64,000 bases of DNA from JADLHS01 sp964594985 (lineage in GTDB: Bacteria > Verrucomicrobiota > Verrucomicrobiia > Limisphaerales > JADLHS01). The notes under the pieces are model-generated. The model was not told the DNA's origin, did no database searches, and saw only the letters and a program-made list of their open reading frames with translations. The stretch covers positions 1 through 64,000 of the forward strand of contig CAZQNQ010000004.1 of the NCBI GenBank assembly GCA_964594985.1, written 5' to 3'. The position numbers were made by a program, and so were the translations under genes. Below, one piece after another: positions 45,901 to 54,401 of this stretch (position 1 is its first letter; each line of letters starts with the position of its first letter).

Positions 45901-47658
45901 CGAAGGCATGACGCTGACCTGCGCAGAATCAGGGCTTTCACCGAGGTCGTTGGTGGAGGAAACGACATAAAAATAGGTCGTCCCATTTACAACGGTGTTG
46001 TCCGTGAAATTGTTGACTGTCGGGCTGGCGATCACGGAGTAAGGCCCGCCATTGGTGGTTGCGCGTTTCACCTTGTAGCCAGTCGCATTGGTCGCGACGT
46101 TCCAATTCAAGGGAACTTGCGCATCGCCAGAGTTGGCGGTCAAGCCGGACGGCGGCGGCGGGCCCACCAGCGTCAACGACCAATCGTCTATGTCCACCGA
46201 TTGATTCGCGCCGGCGACGGAGTCGAGCCCCACGTCGCATTGGCCGTTGATCACCGGAATGTTTGTGATTGAAACCTGCGTCCAGACCGGTTGCGCGGTG
46301 TTGATATTCGCGTTCTTTTGCGCGCCGCCGAAGTTACGCGCAAAGATTCGCGCGGTGCTCTGACCGCCGCTGCTCTTATGCCACACGCTCAAATTGTAAG
46401 TGCCATTGGGCAATCCGGTCACCAATTGGCGGGTGGATGCGGCGTAGGGACTGCCGCTGAAATGACGAAAGTGAAAATCTCCCGGAACATGACCGCTGCC
46501 CGAAGCGTTGCCAAAACCACTGCCCGTGTTGATCCAACCCGCCACACTCGTCTGTGTGACGCGATCCGCTTCATAGGCCGGATTCAGGATGTAATTGTTT
46601 CCGGGGGCCACGCTCCACGTGCCGGCGGCGGCGTCCAGGTCGAAGACGCTTACCGATTGAAACGTCGGCTTGGTGCCGTTGAACGTGAGCGGACACCATT
46701 GATTGTAACCGATGCCGTTGCCGCCGAAATCGCACCACCGGTCGCCGACGAACAAAACCGTGGTGTCGTTGGTCCCCTGAACCGTGTAGAAAAATCCGGT
46801 TTGCGTGACGTGGCAGAAATCCAGATCGGTTCGATCCATCACGTATTCCGGCAAGTACGGCCCCATAATGTTGGTGGACGTGGATTCGAGCACGTAACAA
46901 TGGGAAGCGTTCCAGCCGTGCAGATCGGACGAACAGAAATAATACTTTCCGTTGTATTTGAACATGCAGTTGCCCTCCCGCCCGTTGCCGCTGTAAATCT
47001 CGGTCCCGGCCTCCACGTTCAAATAATCCGACGCCCGCAAGGGCAGCACATAAAGATGGCTGCGCCCGCTGGCACTGGAACAAATCACATAAGGCGTTCC
47101 ATCGTCATCAATGAAAATGGTCTGATCGCCGGTGCTGTTATTGACCACCGGCAGCGTGGTCTGCGTGTGATGGAAAACAAACGTGCCATTCGGGGTGGAA
47201 CTGGTGGCGAATTGAACTCCCGCACCCCGCTGCGATATCATCACATATTGTTGCGTGTTGGTGTTGTAGCACACGCCCATGCGTCCCACCCAGCCGGCGG
47301 ACAGACCCGTTGTCGAGAGCCGCTCGAATTTCCAATCAACCAGATTCGTGGACGAATAACAGGAAATCCCGGCGAAGCTCGAGTTGTCGTTCTGGCCGGC
47401 CCATGGATCGTTGTAGTAAGTCACCGCGCCGTTGTATTTCACGCCATACCAATAATAGATGCCGTTGAACTTGAAGACGCCACCGCCCTGCGCGTAAATG
47501 GGATTGCCGGATGTGTCCTTGGCAAAGACATCATTGGTGATGATGGCGGCGGAAACATGCGCCGGGCCAAAGACGCAGCAAAGAGTCATGCCGGCGATTG
47601 CGACCACGAACCGTGGCAGTGATTTGACACATCGCCGCAGCTTCACTGGACATTTCAT
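42946..47658 (-). CDS. GH43_24-like exo-beta-1,3-galactanase fused to PATR repeats
   Basis: 1570 residues from the ATG at 47658 (MKCPVKLRRCVKSLPRFVVA, signal peptide). Residues ~40-345: five-bladed GH43 domain; the opening IYAQGGGVFKFNGIYYWYG and REGNCMFKYNGKYYFCSSDL are those of subfamily 24, whose exo-beta-1,3-galactanases lack the usual Asp base. The Glu of REGN is the expected acid. Then a CBM-like sandwich (~350-480), FN3 (~485-575), an Ig-like domain (~580-680), a long PATR region (~690-1480, GSGLLTLAAANLFSGPTRIT, GAGALTLSGTNTYTGATTVS) and the shared sandwich ending GFYLLELP. A catalytic head on a beta-helix stalk, presumably displayed on the cell surface, attacking type II arabinogalactan or galactan. 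Confidence 0.83.
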   Translation of the reverse strand: MKCPVKLRRCVKSLPRFVVAIAGMTLCCVFGPAHVSAAIITNDVFAKDTSGNPIYAQGGGVFKFNGIYYWYGVKYNGAVTYYNDPWAGQNDNSSFAGISCYSSTNLVDWKFERLSTTGLSAGWVGRMGVCYNTNTQQYVMISQRGAGVQFATSSTPNGTFVFHHTQTTLPVVNNSTGDQTIFIDDDGTPYVICSSASGRSHLYVLPLRASDYLNVEAGTEIYSGNGREGNCMFKYNGKYYFCSSDLHGWNASHCYVLESTSTNIMGPYLPEYVMDRTDLDFCHVTQTGFFYTVQGTNDTTVLFVGDRWCDFGGNGIGYNQWCPLTFNGTKPTFQSVSVFDLDAAAGTWSVAPGNNYILNPAYEADRVTQTSVAGWINTGSGFGNASGSGHVPGDFHFRHFSGSPYAASTRQLVTGLPNGTYNLSVWHKSSGGQSTARIFARNFGGAQKNANINTAQPVWTQVSITNIPVINGQCDVGLDSVAGANQSVDIDDWSLTLVGPPPPSGLTANSGDAQVPLNWNVATNATGYKVKRATTNGGPYSVIASPTVNNFTDNTVVNGTTYFYVVSSTNDLGESPDSAQVSVMPSAGPIISAASASPNPVYPGQDIFISATVTAQANPIAEITVDASAVGGLAGQILVPNGTGAYTNTITVDAMTSITLKILTVNGVDDLGNISAPFSFALTIGAATTTWDGGADDDNWSSGANWVGDTAPGFGYSLTFAGSARLTPLMDSSYNVHDLLFDSTAGDFNINGLGGTLTLSGSVTNNSASPQTLDVPVVLSAPATFNAAAGDLTLGETINNGGNLLTITDGGSHTAVNGAISGNGGFTKSGGGTNTLFGVNTFLGDTTISGGGVTIGGAGQLGAGFYSGAIANNGTLTYDSSAAQTLSGVVSGPGGLNKTGSGLLTLAAANLFSGPTRITEGTLRLTSPLALQSSALDYNSGNLSFSAITSVTLAGLHGTNEAQDFILNNLASGAVGLSVGGNNASVLYAGNLSGSGSLTKNGTGTLTLANANYTGATTINGGGVLAVYGGSFGSPASLITINSAASGGTVLILSNCTATASTVTLGISGGSTGVSAALRGNSSASFGGLTIGSSGNTPGNLTIATTGNVGLGNVLINRNAGAVTTGSTGAGLIVNNGTVAAASVSIGQNGVAGRGADLNLNGGSLTIADAAATGKFAINSSAGNGFITMTGGALTYLGTDGLLMSVGSGVSRFTLSGGTATLAGITLNSGNFAATTNSLVVSNGATLYLGSVGLVLKQPGGNVFASLGNGGATVGALTNWSSVAPITLAGITAFKAADALGAARNISLGGVLSGAGGINKTGAGALTLSGTNTYTGATTVSAGTLSVNGRLTGVGAVTVANGGTLGGAGIIRGATTVQNGGTFAPGASIGTLTFSNSLTLASGSTSLFEITKSPLTNDVARLFGALTCGGTLIVTNISAGALAAGDSFKLFEATSYNGSFANILLPALASGLAWNTDALNTSGTISVVTATPPAPPVFGSMTLLNDSLVFTGSSGVAGANFYLLGSSNLAAPLNQWEHLLTNQFDANGNFNFTNPVNPMWPQGFYLLELP

Positions 47659-47762
47659 AAGCGCAGGGGGTTCATTGTTTTGAGCAGGTTGGGCGAGACG
47701 ATGGCCACGAAAGCAGCGGACAATGCCCCTTTCATGCATCGGTTTCACAGATGCGGGTTTAA

Positions 47763-50700
47763 TCACGGCAATTGCAACCGGTAAAAAATTTGCGGCCAGT
47801 CCGGGTTGAGCGTGTTGGTGAAATTGAAATTGCCATTGTTGTCAAACTGGTTGGTCAACAGCCGCGTCCAGTTAGTCAACGGATTTGCGAGGTTCGTCGT
47901 GCCGAGCAGATAGAAATCCGCGTTGGCGACGCCACCCGTGCCGCCGAATACAAACGCACCATCGAACAGCCCCACGGCGCTGAACACGGGTGGCGGCGGG
48001 GGAACAACCGTAACAACTGAAATAGTGCCGCTGGCATTGAGCGCATTGGTGTCCCAGCCCAATCCCGAATCAAGCGGGGGAAGCACTGCGTTGGCGAACG
48101 AGCCACTGTAACTGGCGGCATTGAACAGTTTGAACGTGTCGCCGGCAGCGAGTGAATTTCCGCTGATGTTGGTCACAATCAACGTGCCACCGTTCGCGAG
48201 CGCGCCCAGGACCCGCGCGACATCGTTGGTCGTGGGCGCCTTGCTGATTTCAAACCGGCTCGTGCTGCCAGCCGCGAGCGTCAGGGCGTTGCTGAACGTC
48301 AACGTGCCGAGCAAGGCGGCGGCATGGCCGGGCGAAAGCACCGCGCCGTTGTTCAGCGTGATGTTGCCGCGAATCGAGCCGTTGCCCGAAAGGGTTTGTC
48401 CGCCGGTCACATTCATTCCGCCGCCCACGCGCCCGCTGACATCCAGCAATGTCCCGCCAATGACAATAAGGTTCGATGCATTGGCGATGGCACCGGAGCC
48501 GGTGAGGGCCAGTACACCTCCCTCGACGCTCATGGCGCCGCCAAAAGTGTGGGTTTTGGTAAACGTGAGCGTGCCCGAGCCGCGCTTGAAGACGTCTCCG
48601 TTGCCGCTAATGACGCCCCAGTTCGTGTCGGCGAGGGTGCCGGAGCGGTTGACGATCAGGGAGGAATGGTTGACCACATTGCCGGAACCAAGGTTTCCGA
48701 CGTTGCCGCCGCTGCCGATTTGCACGGCCCCGTTGCTGATGGTGGTCAGTCCCGAATAAGTGTTCGTTCCCGTGAGAATCCAAGTGCCCGTGCCTTCCTT
48801 GATAATCGCGGTTGTGCCCTGAATCGTTCCGGCGAAGGTGGCGACGGTGTTCAACCCGCCCACGCGCCAGGTGACGGCGAACTGCGAGCCTTCGCTGCTG
48901 CCCTGCCCGGCGCTGAGGATGGCACCCGCCGCCGCCGAGAATTGACCAATGGGAATCGTCACACCCGCCGGCGCGCGCGAATACATCAGGACGTTGTTGT
49001 TGAGATGCAACCGCGCATTGGCAAAACCCGATGTGCTGCTGATGCGGAAATCACTCGTGCCGGTGCGGGACGAGACATTGATTTGCCCGGTGAATTGCGA
49101 CCAATTACCGCCGTAGTTGCAGCGCACGCCCGTCACGCGCACATTCAATGTGCCGCCGCCCGTCAACGGGCTGTTCACGGCGAATCGGAACGGCGAGTAA
49201 AACGAACCACTGGTGCCGTCCGGAACATTCAGCGTATTTGCGAACGGCCCGCCGGCGTTGCCCGTGCCCAAGTCGCCCGCCGCCGAACCGAACAGGCTCA
49301 AGATGCCGCCATTGGTCAAAATCACCATGCCCGAACCAAGGCCCATGGTGTTCGCCGCCGCCGAACCCGGTTGCAACGTGCTGTTGTGAATGAGCGTGCC
49401 GCCGTTGTAATTATTGGCCCCGCCCAAGGTCAGCGTGCCGGCTCCCATTTTTACCAATGCCCCCGGACCGGTGATCAGCCCGGAGAGATTGACGTTGGCG
49501 TTCCCGGGCGAGATGTCAAAGGTGGTCGGCCCGGCGGCGAGCGTGATGCTGCGGTCGGTGTACGCCTGTGCGCTCGCGATGCGAAATGTGCTCCCGTGGA
49601 AAACCAGATTCGCCGGGCCGGCTCCAGCCTGTCCCAACGGACCGGGAGTGCCGGCCACATTCAAATCGGTCACGTCGAAAATGCCGCCCCGCACCACGGT
49701 GGGCCCGGTGTAGTCGTTTTGCGTCAACACGGTCAAACGCCCGGAATTGGTTTTGACCAGACCGCCGGGGCCGGAGATGCGTCCGCTGCCGGTGAAAGTA
49801 TAGTTGCCCGTGGAATCCACGGTAACGCCAGCCGTGGGCAGCGAGCCGACCAGATTCACCGTCGGATGGGTCAACCCAGTATTGTCGAAGCGCACCGTGT
49901 CGTTCGGCACGAACCAGTCCTTGACGCCGTCGTTCCACCAATTGCTGGAAGTAATCAAATCCCAGTTGCTTCCCGGTCCGCCGGCCCAAACGACAGTGGT
50001 GGGATCGCGAAATTCCTTCACCACGAGCACAATCGCGCCGGGCGGGTTGGCCAATGAAACCGGAATGCCCTCCAATCCCCGCACCACGAAGCTGTTCAGA
50101 TTGCCGACCAATGCGCCCGAATAAGTGATGAGCGGGTAGTTCCCGGGCGGGAGCGTGGCGTTCAGTTTGTGAATCACCAGCGTATTGCTGCCCTGCAAGG
50201 TGAGATTGCCGGTGATGTTCAGCAGATCGTTGGACTTGAGGATTCCCGTCGGATCATCGGAGAGATCAAAGTCGTTCAACGTTCCGCCGCGCAATGTAAC
50301 TCCGTTGGCAATGTTTAACACGCCGCCGGAACCGAGGCCCGAACCGGGCGAAACTCCCCCGCCTTGCTCAATAATCACACCGCCACCGACATCACCGTTG
50401 CCGCCGATGCGACCGTCCAGCCACGTTCCGCCCCGCACGACCACGGGACTGGATGACAACGCGCCATTCACCAGCAACAATCCTTCGCTGATCAACGTGC
50501 GCCCTGTGAAAGTGTTCGTGTTGTCCAACGCCAGTTTTCCGCGACCAGCTTTGACCAGTTCCATGTCGCCCGCCAGTGTTCCGCCGATGAACGTGTAATC
50601 CGTGGCGGCGTGAACCTTCATCGTGCCGGGCGTAACCGTGCCTTCGATGGTGATGGGCGCGTGGTTCGAACCGGATCGGTCAAACAGAACGGATGCGTCG

Positions 50701-52652
50701 GATGTAAACGCAGCGGGGGTGGTGTTGGAAATCCAAAGATTGTTGGTGAACCAGTTGGCAGTGGCGGCGTCCCATGTGAATGAAGTATTGCCGCGCCAGA
50801 CCAGGTCGGCATCAGACACCGGCTGGATGGGCGGAGTCGCCATGCCGCTGCCGAGATAGAAGCTGGGCCAGATGGATTGCATGTAGCCTTTGTAGGTAAA
50901 ACCGGCGCGATACTGCGGGTCCTGCGCCAGCGAAACCATCCGGGTGTTATTGGGCGTGACGGGCGTGAAAATGATCAGCGCGCTCTCGTCCGTGGCCTCG
51001 AACAACATTTCCTCGCGCCAGTCGCCGAACAAATCGCCGTAAAGCGGCTGGGCGTTGCGCCAGGTGGATCGTCCGCTTTTGGCCGGATTTTGCATGTTGT
51101 AAGGACTGATCAGGCGACCCACGCCGTATTTGTCAACCCGCGCATTGTCGAGTTGTTCGCGCGCGAGGTCGGGGTCCCACCAAATGCTGAAGTTGGGATA
51201 CGGCGGGCTGTTGTTGATGAATTCACCCCGACAACTCCACAAGCCGGGTTGCACGGAAAACAGTTCCACTCCGCGAACGTTCAAATCCACGTCGCCGGTA
51301 TTGGCCCGGCCCACGTCCACCACCCCGCCGGCAAACCAACGTTGAATCATTTCGCCGGTGGCGGAATCGTGCAAAGCCGTCGCCAGTAAATTGGGATTGT
51401 CCTGTTGTGCGGCATAGGTTTCCAGCCCGGGCCGGTCGGGATCGAGGTCCGCGACGTGATAACGGTCGCCGTGCAACAGTTCGTTGCTCCAGATCGGAAT
51501 GGCGTTCGTTCCGTTGTCGCGCAGCACAAAACCAATTTCGCAAAACTCATCTTTTCCATCGCCGTCCACATCGGCGATACGGATTTGATGGGCCCGCGCG
51601 TAGTTCTTCCCGTCGTTGGGCGGCGTCCAGAGCCAGCGATTGGTCAGCAAACCGTCACGATAATCCCAAATCGTGACGCTCAGATTGAATGAGCCATTGG
51701 CATTGCGATTGATGGATTCGACGACGAGGCTGGGGCGCGTGCCGTCGCCATACATGATGCCGAAATGCGAACTCATCGCCCCGGCAGAGGGAACGGGATT
51801 CGGCAAAATCACGCGCGCTTTCTCCACGCCGGTCAGGCCATCAATGACCGAGATGAATTGTGTCGTGTTGTTGCCGGCGGTGATATTGGCAACGACTGCG
51901 CCAACTGCATTCGTCACCGTAACGCCGTTTCCCGTACGAACCAGCACCTCGGCTCGACCGTCGCCGTCCATGTCGTAAACCGTCACATTGTCCGAATGGC
52001 CCAGGCTGACGCCAGTGGGAGGAAAATCCCCGCCCGTGTCACTGTTGGGCCCCATGTCCATGCGCCAAAGGAAGGTGCCGTTCTGCAGATAAGCTTCCAC
52101 AAAATTGACGCCGCCCGCATTGGGCAGGCGCGTGACCACGTAATCATACTCACCGTCCCCGTCAATGTCGCCCGGCCAGCAATGATGCACGTAATAGCCT
52201 CCGCTAATCGGCTTGAGCGGGACGGAAACGTAAGGGCCAACCTTGTTTTGAAAATCCACCGGCACCAGAGCATTGGCCGGGACACCGTGGGGCGTACTGG
52301 GGGCTTGCTCGACGCCACCGATTATCGGACGGACAAACCACGCGTTGGACACCGAAAGTGTCACGGTGGAATCAACGAAGTCAGTCGTGTTCGTGAGCGG
52401 CTGGGCATTGAGCTTTATTGGCGCACCACCGTTTTGTGAACGATAGAGATTGAAGCCGATGTCCTCTGGATCAGTCGCCAGCAACCGCCAGCCGATGTAA
52501 GCCGCGGAATTTCCCGAGCGCACGGCCACGACCCCGCGGCCGAGATTTTCCATCTGGCGCTGAGCCAGGGCGGGTGCTGCAACGAGCAAGCACATTGCGA
52601 TGAGGAGGAATGACAACCTGTCGGCGAGGATGAGGCGGAGCGTTTGTTTCAT
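47763..52652 (-). CDS. PL11 rhamnogalacturonan lyase fused to PATR repeats
   Basis: 1629 residues, signal peptide MKQTLRLILADRLSFLLIAM. Residues ~30-610 form an eight-bladed PL11 propeller (ENLGRGVVAVRSGNSAAYIG, WRLLATDPEDIGFNLYR, CWPGDIDGDGEYDYVVTRLP, ADVDGDGKDEFCEIGF, QPLYGDLFGDWREEMLFE), with repeated DxDGDG calcium loops. The family cleaves the rhamnose-galacturonic acid backbone of RG-I by beta-elimination. From ~615 (LVWRGNTSFTWDAATANWFT) the protein becomes PATR beta-helix to ~1550 and ends with the shared sandwich (DWPQIFYRLQLP). PL11 enzymes are normally about 600 residues, so the stalk more than doubles it. Followed 104 bp later by GH43-PATR. Confidence 0.88.
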   Translation of the reverse strand: MKQTLRLILADRLSFLLIAMCLLVAAPALAQRQMENLGRGVVAVRSGNSAAYIGWRLLATDPEDIGFNLYRSQNGGAPIKLNAQPLTNTTDFVDSTVTLSVSNAWFVRPIIGGVEQAPSTPHGVPANALVPVDFQNKVGPYVSVPLKPISGGYYVHHCWPGDIDGDGEYDYVVTRLPNAGGVNFVEAYLQNGTFLWRMDMGPNSDTGGDFPPTGVSLGHSDNVTVYDMDGDGRAEVLVRTGNGVTVTNAVGAVVANITAGNNTTQFISVIDGLTGVEKARVILPNPVPSAGAMSSHFGIMYGDGTRPSLVVESINRNANGSFNLSVTIWDYRDGLLTNRWLWTPPNDGKNYARAHQIRIADVDGDGKDEFCEIGFVLRDNGTNAIPIWSNELLHGDRYHVADLDPDRPGLETYAAQQDNPNLLATALHDSATGEMIQRWFAGGVVDVGRANTGDVDLNVRGVELFSVQPGLWSCRGEFINNSPPYPNFSIWWDPDLAREQLDNARVDKYGVGRLISPYNMQNPAKSGRSTWRNAQPLYGDLFGDWREEMLFEATDESALIIFTPVTPNNTRMVSLAQDPQYRAGFTYKGYMQSIWPSFYLGSGMATPPIQPVSDADLVWRGNTSFTWDAATANWFTNNLWISNTTPAAFTSDASVLFDRSGSNHAPITIEGTVTPGTMKVHAATDYTFIGGTLAGDMELVKAGRGKLALDNTNTFTGRTLISEGLLLVNGALSSSPVVVRGGTWLDGRIGGNGDVGGGVIIEQGGGVSPGSGLGSGGVLNIANGVTLRGGTLNDFDLSDDPTGILKSNDLLNITGNLTLQGSNTLVIHKLNATLPPGNYPLITYSGALVGNLNSFVVRGLEGIPVSLANPPGAIVLVVKEFRDPTTVVWAGGPGSNWDLITSSNWWNDGVKDWFVPNDTVRFDNTGLTHPTVNLVGSLPTAGVTVDSTGNYTFTGSGRISGPGGLVKTNSGRLTVLTQNDYTGPTVVRGGIFDVTDLNVAGTPGPLGQAGAGPANLVFHGSTFRIASAQAYTDRSITLAAGPTTFDISPGNANVNLSGLITGPGALVKMGAGTLTLGGANNYNGGTLIHNSTLQPGSAAANTMGLGSGMVILTNGGILSLFGSAAGDLGTGNAGGPFANTLNVPDGTSGSFYSPFRFAVNSPLTGGGTLNVRVTGVRCNYGGNWSQFTGQINVSSRTGTSDFRISSTSGFANARLHLNNNVLMYSRAPAGVTIPIGQFSAAAGAILSAGQGSSEGSQFAVTWRVGGLNTVATFAGTIQGTTAIIKEGTGTWILTGTNTYSGLTTISNGAVQIGSGGNVGNLGSGNVVNHSSLIVNRSGTLADTNWGVISGNGDVFKRGSGTLTFTKTHTFGGAMSVEGGVLALTGSGAIANASNLIVIGGTLLDVSGRVGGGMNVTGGQTLSGNGSIRGNITLNNGAVLSPGHAAALLGTLTFSNALTLAAGSTSRFEISKAPTTNDVARVLGALANGGTLIVTNISGNSLAAGDTFKLFNAASYSGSFANAVLPPLDSGLGWDTNALNASGTISVVTVVPPPPPVFSAVGLFDGAFVFGGTGGVANADFYLLGTTNLANPLTNWTRLLTNQFDNNGNFNFTNTLNPDWPQIFYRLQLP

Positions 52653-52675
52653 GGGTTGTTACTTTTTGGTTGTAG

Positions 52676-53446
52676 TCAGGTCCGGCGGGTACGGGCCAGT
52701 TTCACCGTCAGCCAGATTGTCAGGAACACGATCATCGCAACGCCGGCCCCCGCCATGGCGCGGTTCGATGACAGGGCAATCGGATGTTCAACATTGGTCA
52801 CAAGCGGAGCGGTGGAAAGCAATGCGGGCACTGCTGCAGTTTGATCGGTGGCTGCCGGAGCCGCAGCCACCGAAGCAAGGTTCGGAGCATGGTCCGAAGC
52901 TGCGGGAGTCAAATCAGTCTCCCTGCTTTGCGGAAGGGCCAAGGTGAAATTCGCCGTCGGCATACCCCGGGAAAGACGCGCGCCGCCGAGCGATTGCCCT
53001 TCCGCAGTAGTGACAAATAGCGACCCGTCGCGCATTTCCGGGACGATTTCGAAGTAATGAGCTTCCGCCTCCAACGCGCCGGTTTCCGGCAGCGGGTAAA
53101 CCAGGGTAAAGATGGCTTCCACCCCATCGAACAGGACGTTGGCACTGCTCGCCGTCAATGTTTCATCACCCGCCGTGAGCTTGAAAAAACTCGCGGCGAC
53201 GCCAGGCGCGAGATCGAAGGTTACGCCCGGAGCGCGCATTTTCAGCGCCCCGGCCCCGGCAGCGGCAGACAATCCGGCTCCGGCGAGAACTTTCCGCGCG
53301 CCCTCCTTCCCCATCGTGACCTCAAGTTCGATCCGATCCGCGTGGCGGACCAACCGCGTGGAGTTGTCAAAGGGACCGTGAGCCATGACGCCGAGGTTCA
53401 TCAGACAACCAGCCACGACAAGCCCCAAGGCCAATTGAAATCTCAT
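52676..53446 (-). CDS. Exported protein of unknown function with C-terminal membrane anchor
   Basis: 256 residues from the ATG at 53446 (MRFQLALGLVVAGCLMNLGV, signal peptide). The mature part starts HGPFDNSTRLVRHADRIELE and is a beta-rich domain to ~165, followed by an Ala/Pro-rich linker and one transmembrane segment (AGAGVAMIVFLTIWLTVKLA) ending RTRRT. This layout, an extracytoplasmic domain with a single C-terminal helix and a basic tail, fits a type I membrane protein, or a CTERM-like sorting signal. Family not recognised. It lies between a pseudopilin gene (29-bp gap) and PL11-PATR (23-bp gap), so it may serve export or anchoring of the stalked enzymes (inference). Confidence 0.6.
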   Translation of the reverse strand: MRFQLALGLVVAGCLMNLGVMAHGPFDNSTRLVRHADRIELEVTMGKEGARKVLAGAGLSAAAGAGALKMRAPGVTFDLAPGVAASFFKLTAGDETLTASSANVLFDGVEAIFTLVYPLPETGALEAEAHYFEIVPEMRDGSLFVTTAEGQSLGGARLSRGMPTANFTLALPQSRETDLTPAASDHAPNLASVAAAPAATDQTAAVPALLSTAPLVTNVEHPIALSSNRAMAGAGVAMIVFLTIWLTVKLARTRRT

Positions 53447-53475
53447 ACGACAAAACAACACGATGCTTCGCTGGT

Positions 53476-54312
53476 TCAGGGCCTCGCTTTCAATGAAGGC
53501 AGCATCTGGCTCAATGGAATCGGATACTGCGGCGGTTCGGTGGTGCCGAAGTCGGAACTGTCCTGATAAAAATAGGCCACGCGGCTGGAAGTGAATGAAC
53601 GGTCGGATGACCAGGTGTGCAGAAAATACATGTCGGTAAATTTAATCCAGCGAGCCGAGCCGTCTGCGAAAACCTGATTGCCGCCTTTGGGCACCATGGA
53701 ACGACCGCCGCGATGCTGCGGCATGTTGGCATACACAAAAGCCCGATCGCCACCCTCCTGACCGCCCCAACTGCCGTTGATTTTCATCACGGTATCGGCG
53801 GCCAAAGTCCATTGAGGTCGGGAGAGGCCCAGTTTGACCGGACTGCGGGACCGGAACTGACCGGCTGGATTGTTCCAAACTTCAATGCCACCGAAGTACT
53901 GATAACCGATCACCCACTGATCGAAGGCCGCCTCATACACCGGCAAGCCCGGACGATTCGGACAACTCCACACTGAAACGCTGTTGGATTGCACCACCAG
54001 ATTCACCTGTTTCGCGGCGTTGGCATCAATCGGGTTCAGGCAGTTTTGGACGGCTTTGTCACGCGCCACCACCACCCGATCATTGTTGTCGCCCGCATAA
54101 ATCGTCATGCCGATGGCAATCTGGCGCAGATTGTTGAGACATTGAATCCGTTTGGCCTTCTCCTTGGCATTGGCGAGGGCCGGCAACAACAGCGCCGCCA
54201 GAATCGCAATGATGGCAATGACCACCAGCAATTCAATCAAGGTGAATGCCGGATTGGCGCGGTTTCGTTTCCATTCGATGGATGTTGCGTAAACAGTTTT
54301 GAATTTCATCAC
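53476..54312 (-). CDS. Prepilin-type pseudopilin (second copy)
   Basis: 278 residues. The leader and helix are ANPAFTLIELLVVIAIIAIL, nearly identical to the protein at 26486-27310, followed by LPALANAKEKAKRIQCLNNL and RQIAIGM, the standard N-terminal helix. The globular head carries VPKGGNQVFADGSARWIKF, the late DG motif. It follows the PATR gene at 54402-58154 by 89 bp and precedes the membrane protein and PL11-PATR. Like its sister, it is the direct neighbour of a stand-alone PATR gene. Needs a prepilin peptidase and type II/IV machinery encoded elsewhere. Confidence 0.88.
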   Translation of the reverse strand: MMKFKTVYATSIEWKRNRANPAFTLIELLVVIAIIAILAALLLPALANAKEKAKRIQCLNNLRQIAIGMTIYAGDNNDRVVVARDKAVQNCLNPIDANAAKQVNLVVQSNSVSVWSCPNRPGLPVYEAAFDQWVIGYQYFGGIEVWNNPAGQFRSRSPVKLGLSRPQWTLAADTVMKINGSWGGQEGGDRAFVYANMPQHRGGRSMVPKGGNQVFADGSARWIKFTDMYFLHTWSSDRSFTSSRVAYFYQDSSDFGTTEPPQYPIPLSQMLPSLKARP

Positions 54313-54401
54313 GTTGTTACAATCGCTTGCGGCGGTTTAGAGGCCGGCGGGAGCTGGCCAACGCAGCGCAGTTCCCGTCCGGCCTCCACCAACCCACCAT
54401 T

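Noticed and set aside
47716..47724. GCGGACAAT upstream of GH43-PATR as an operator half-site
   Set aside because: No AATGGA at the right distance; a nearby ATGGC lies 15 bp away instead of 22.
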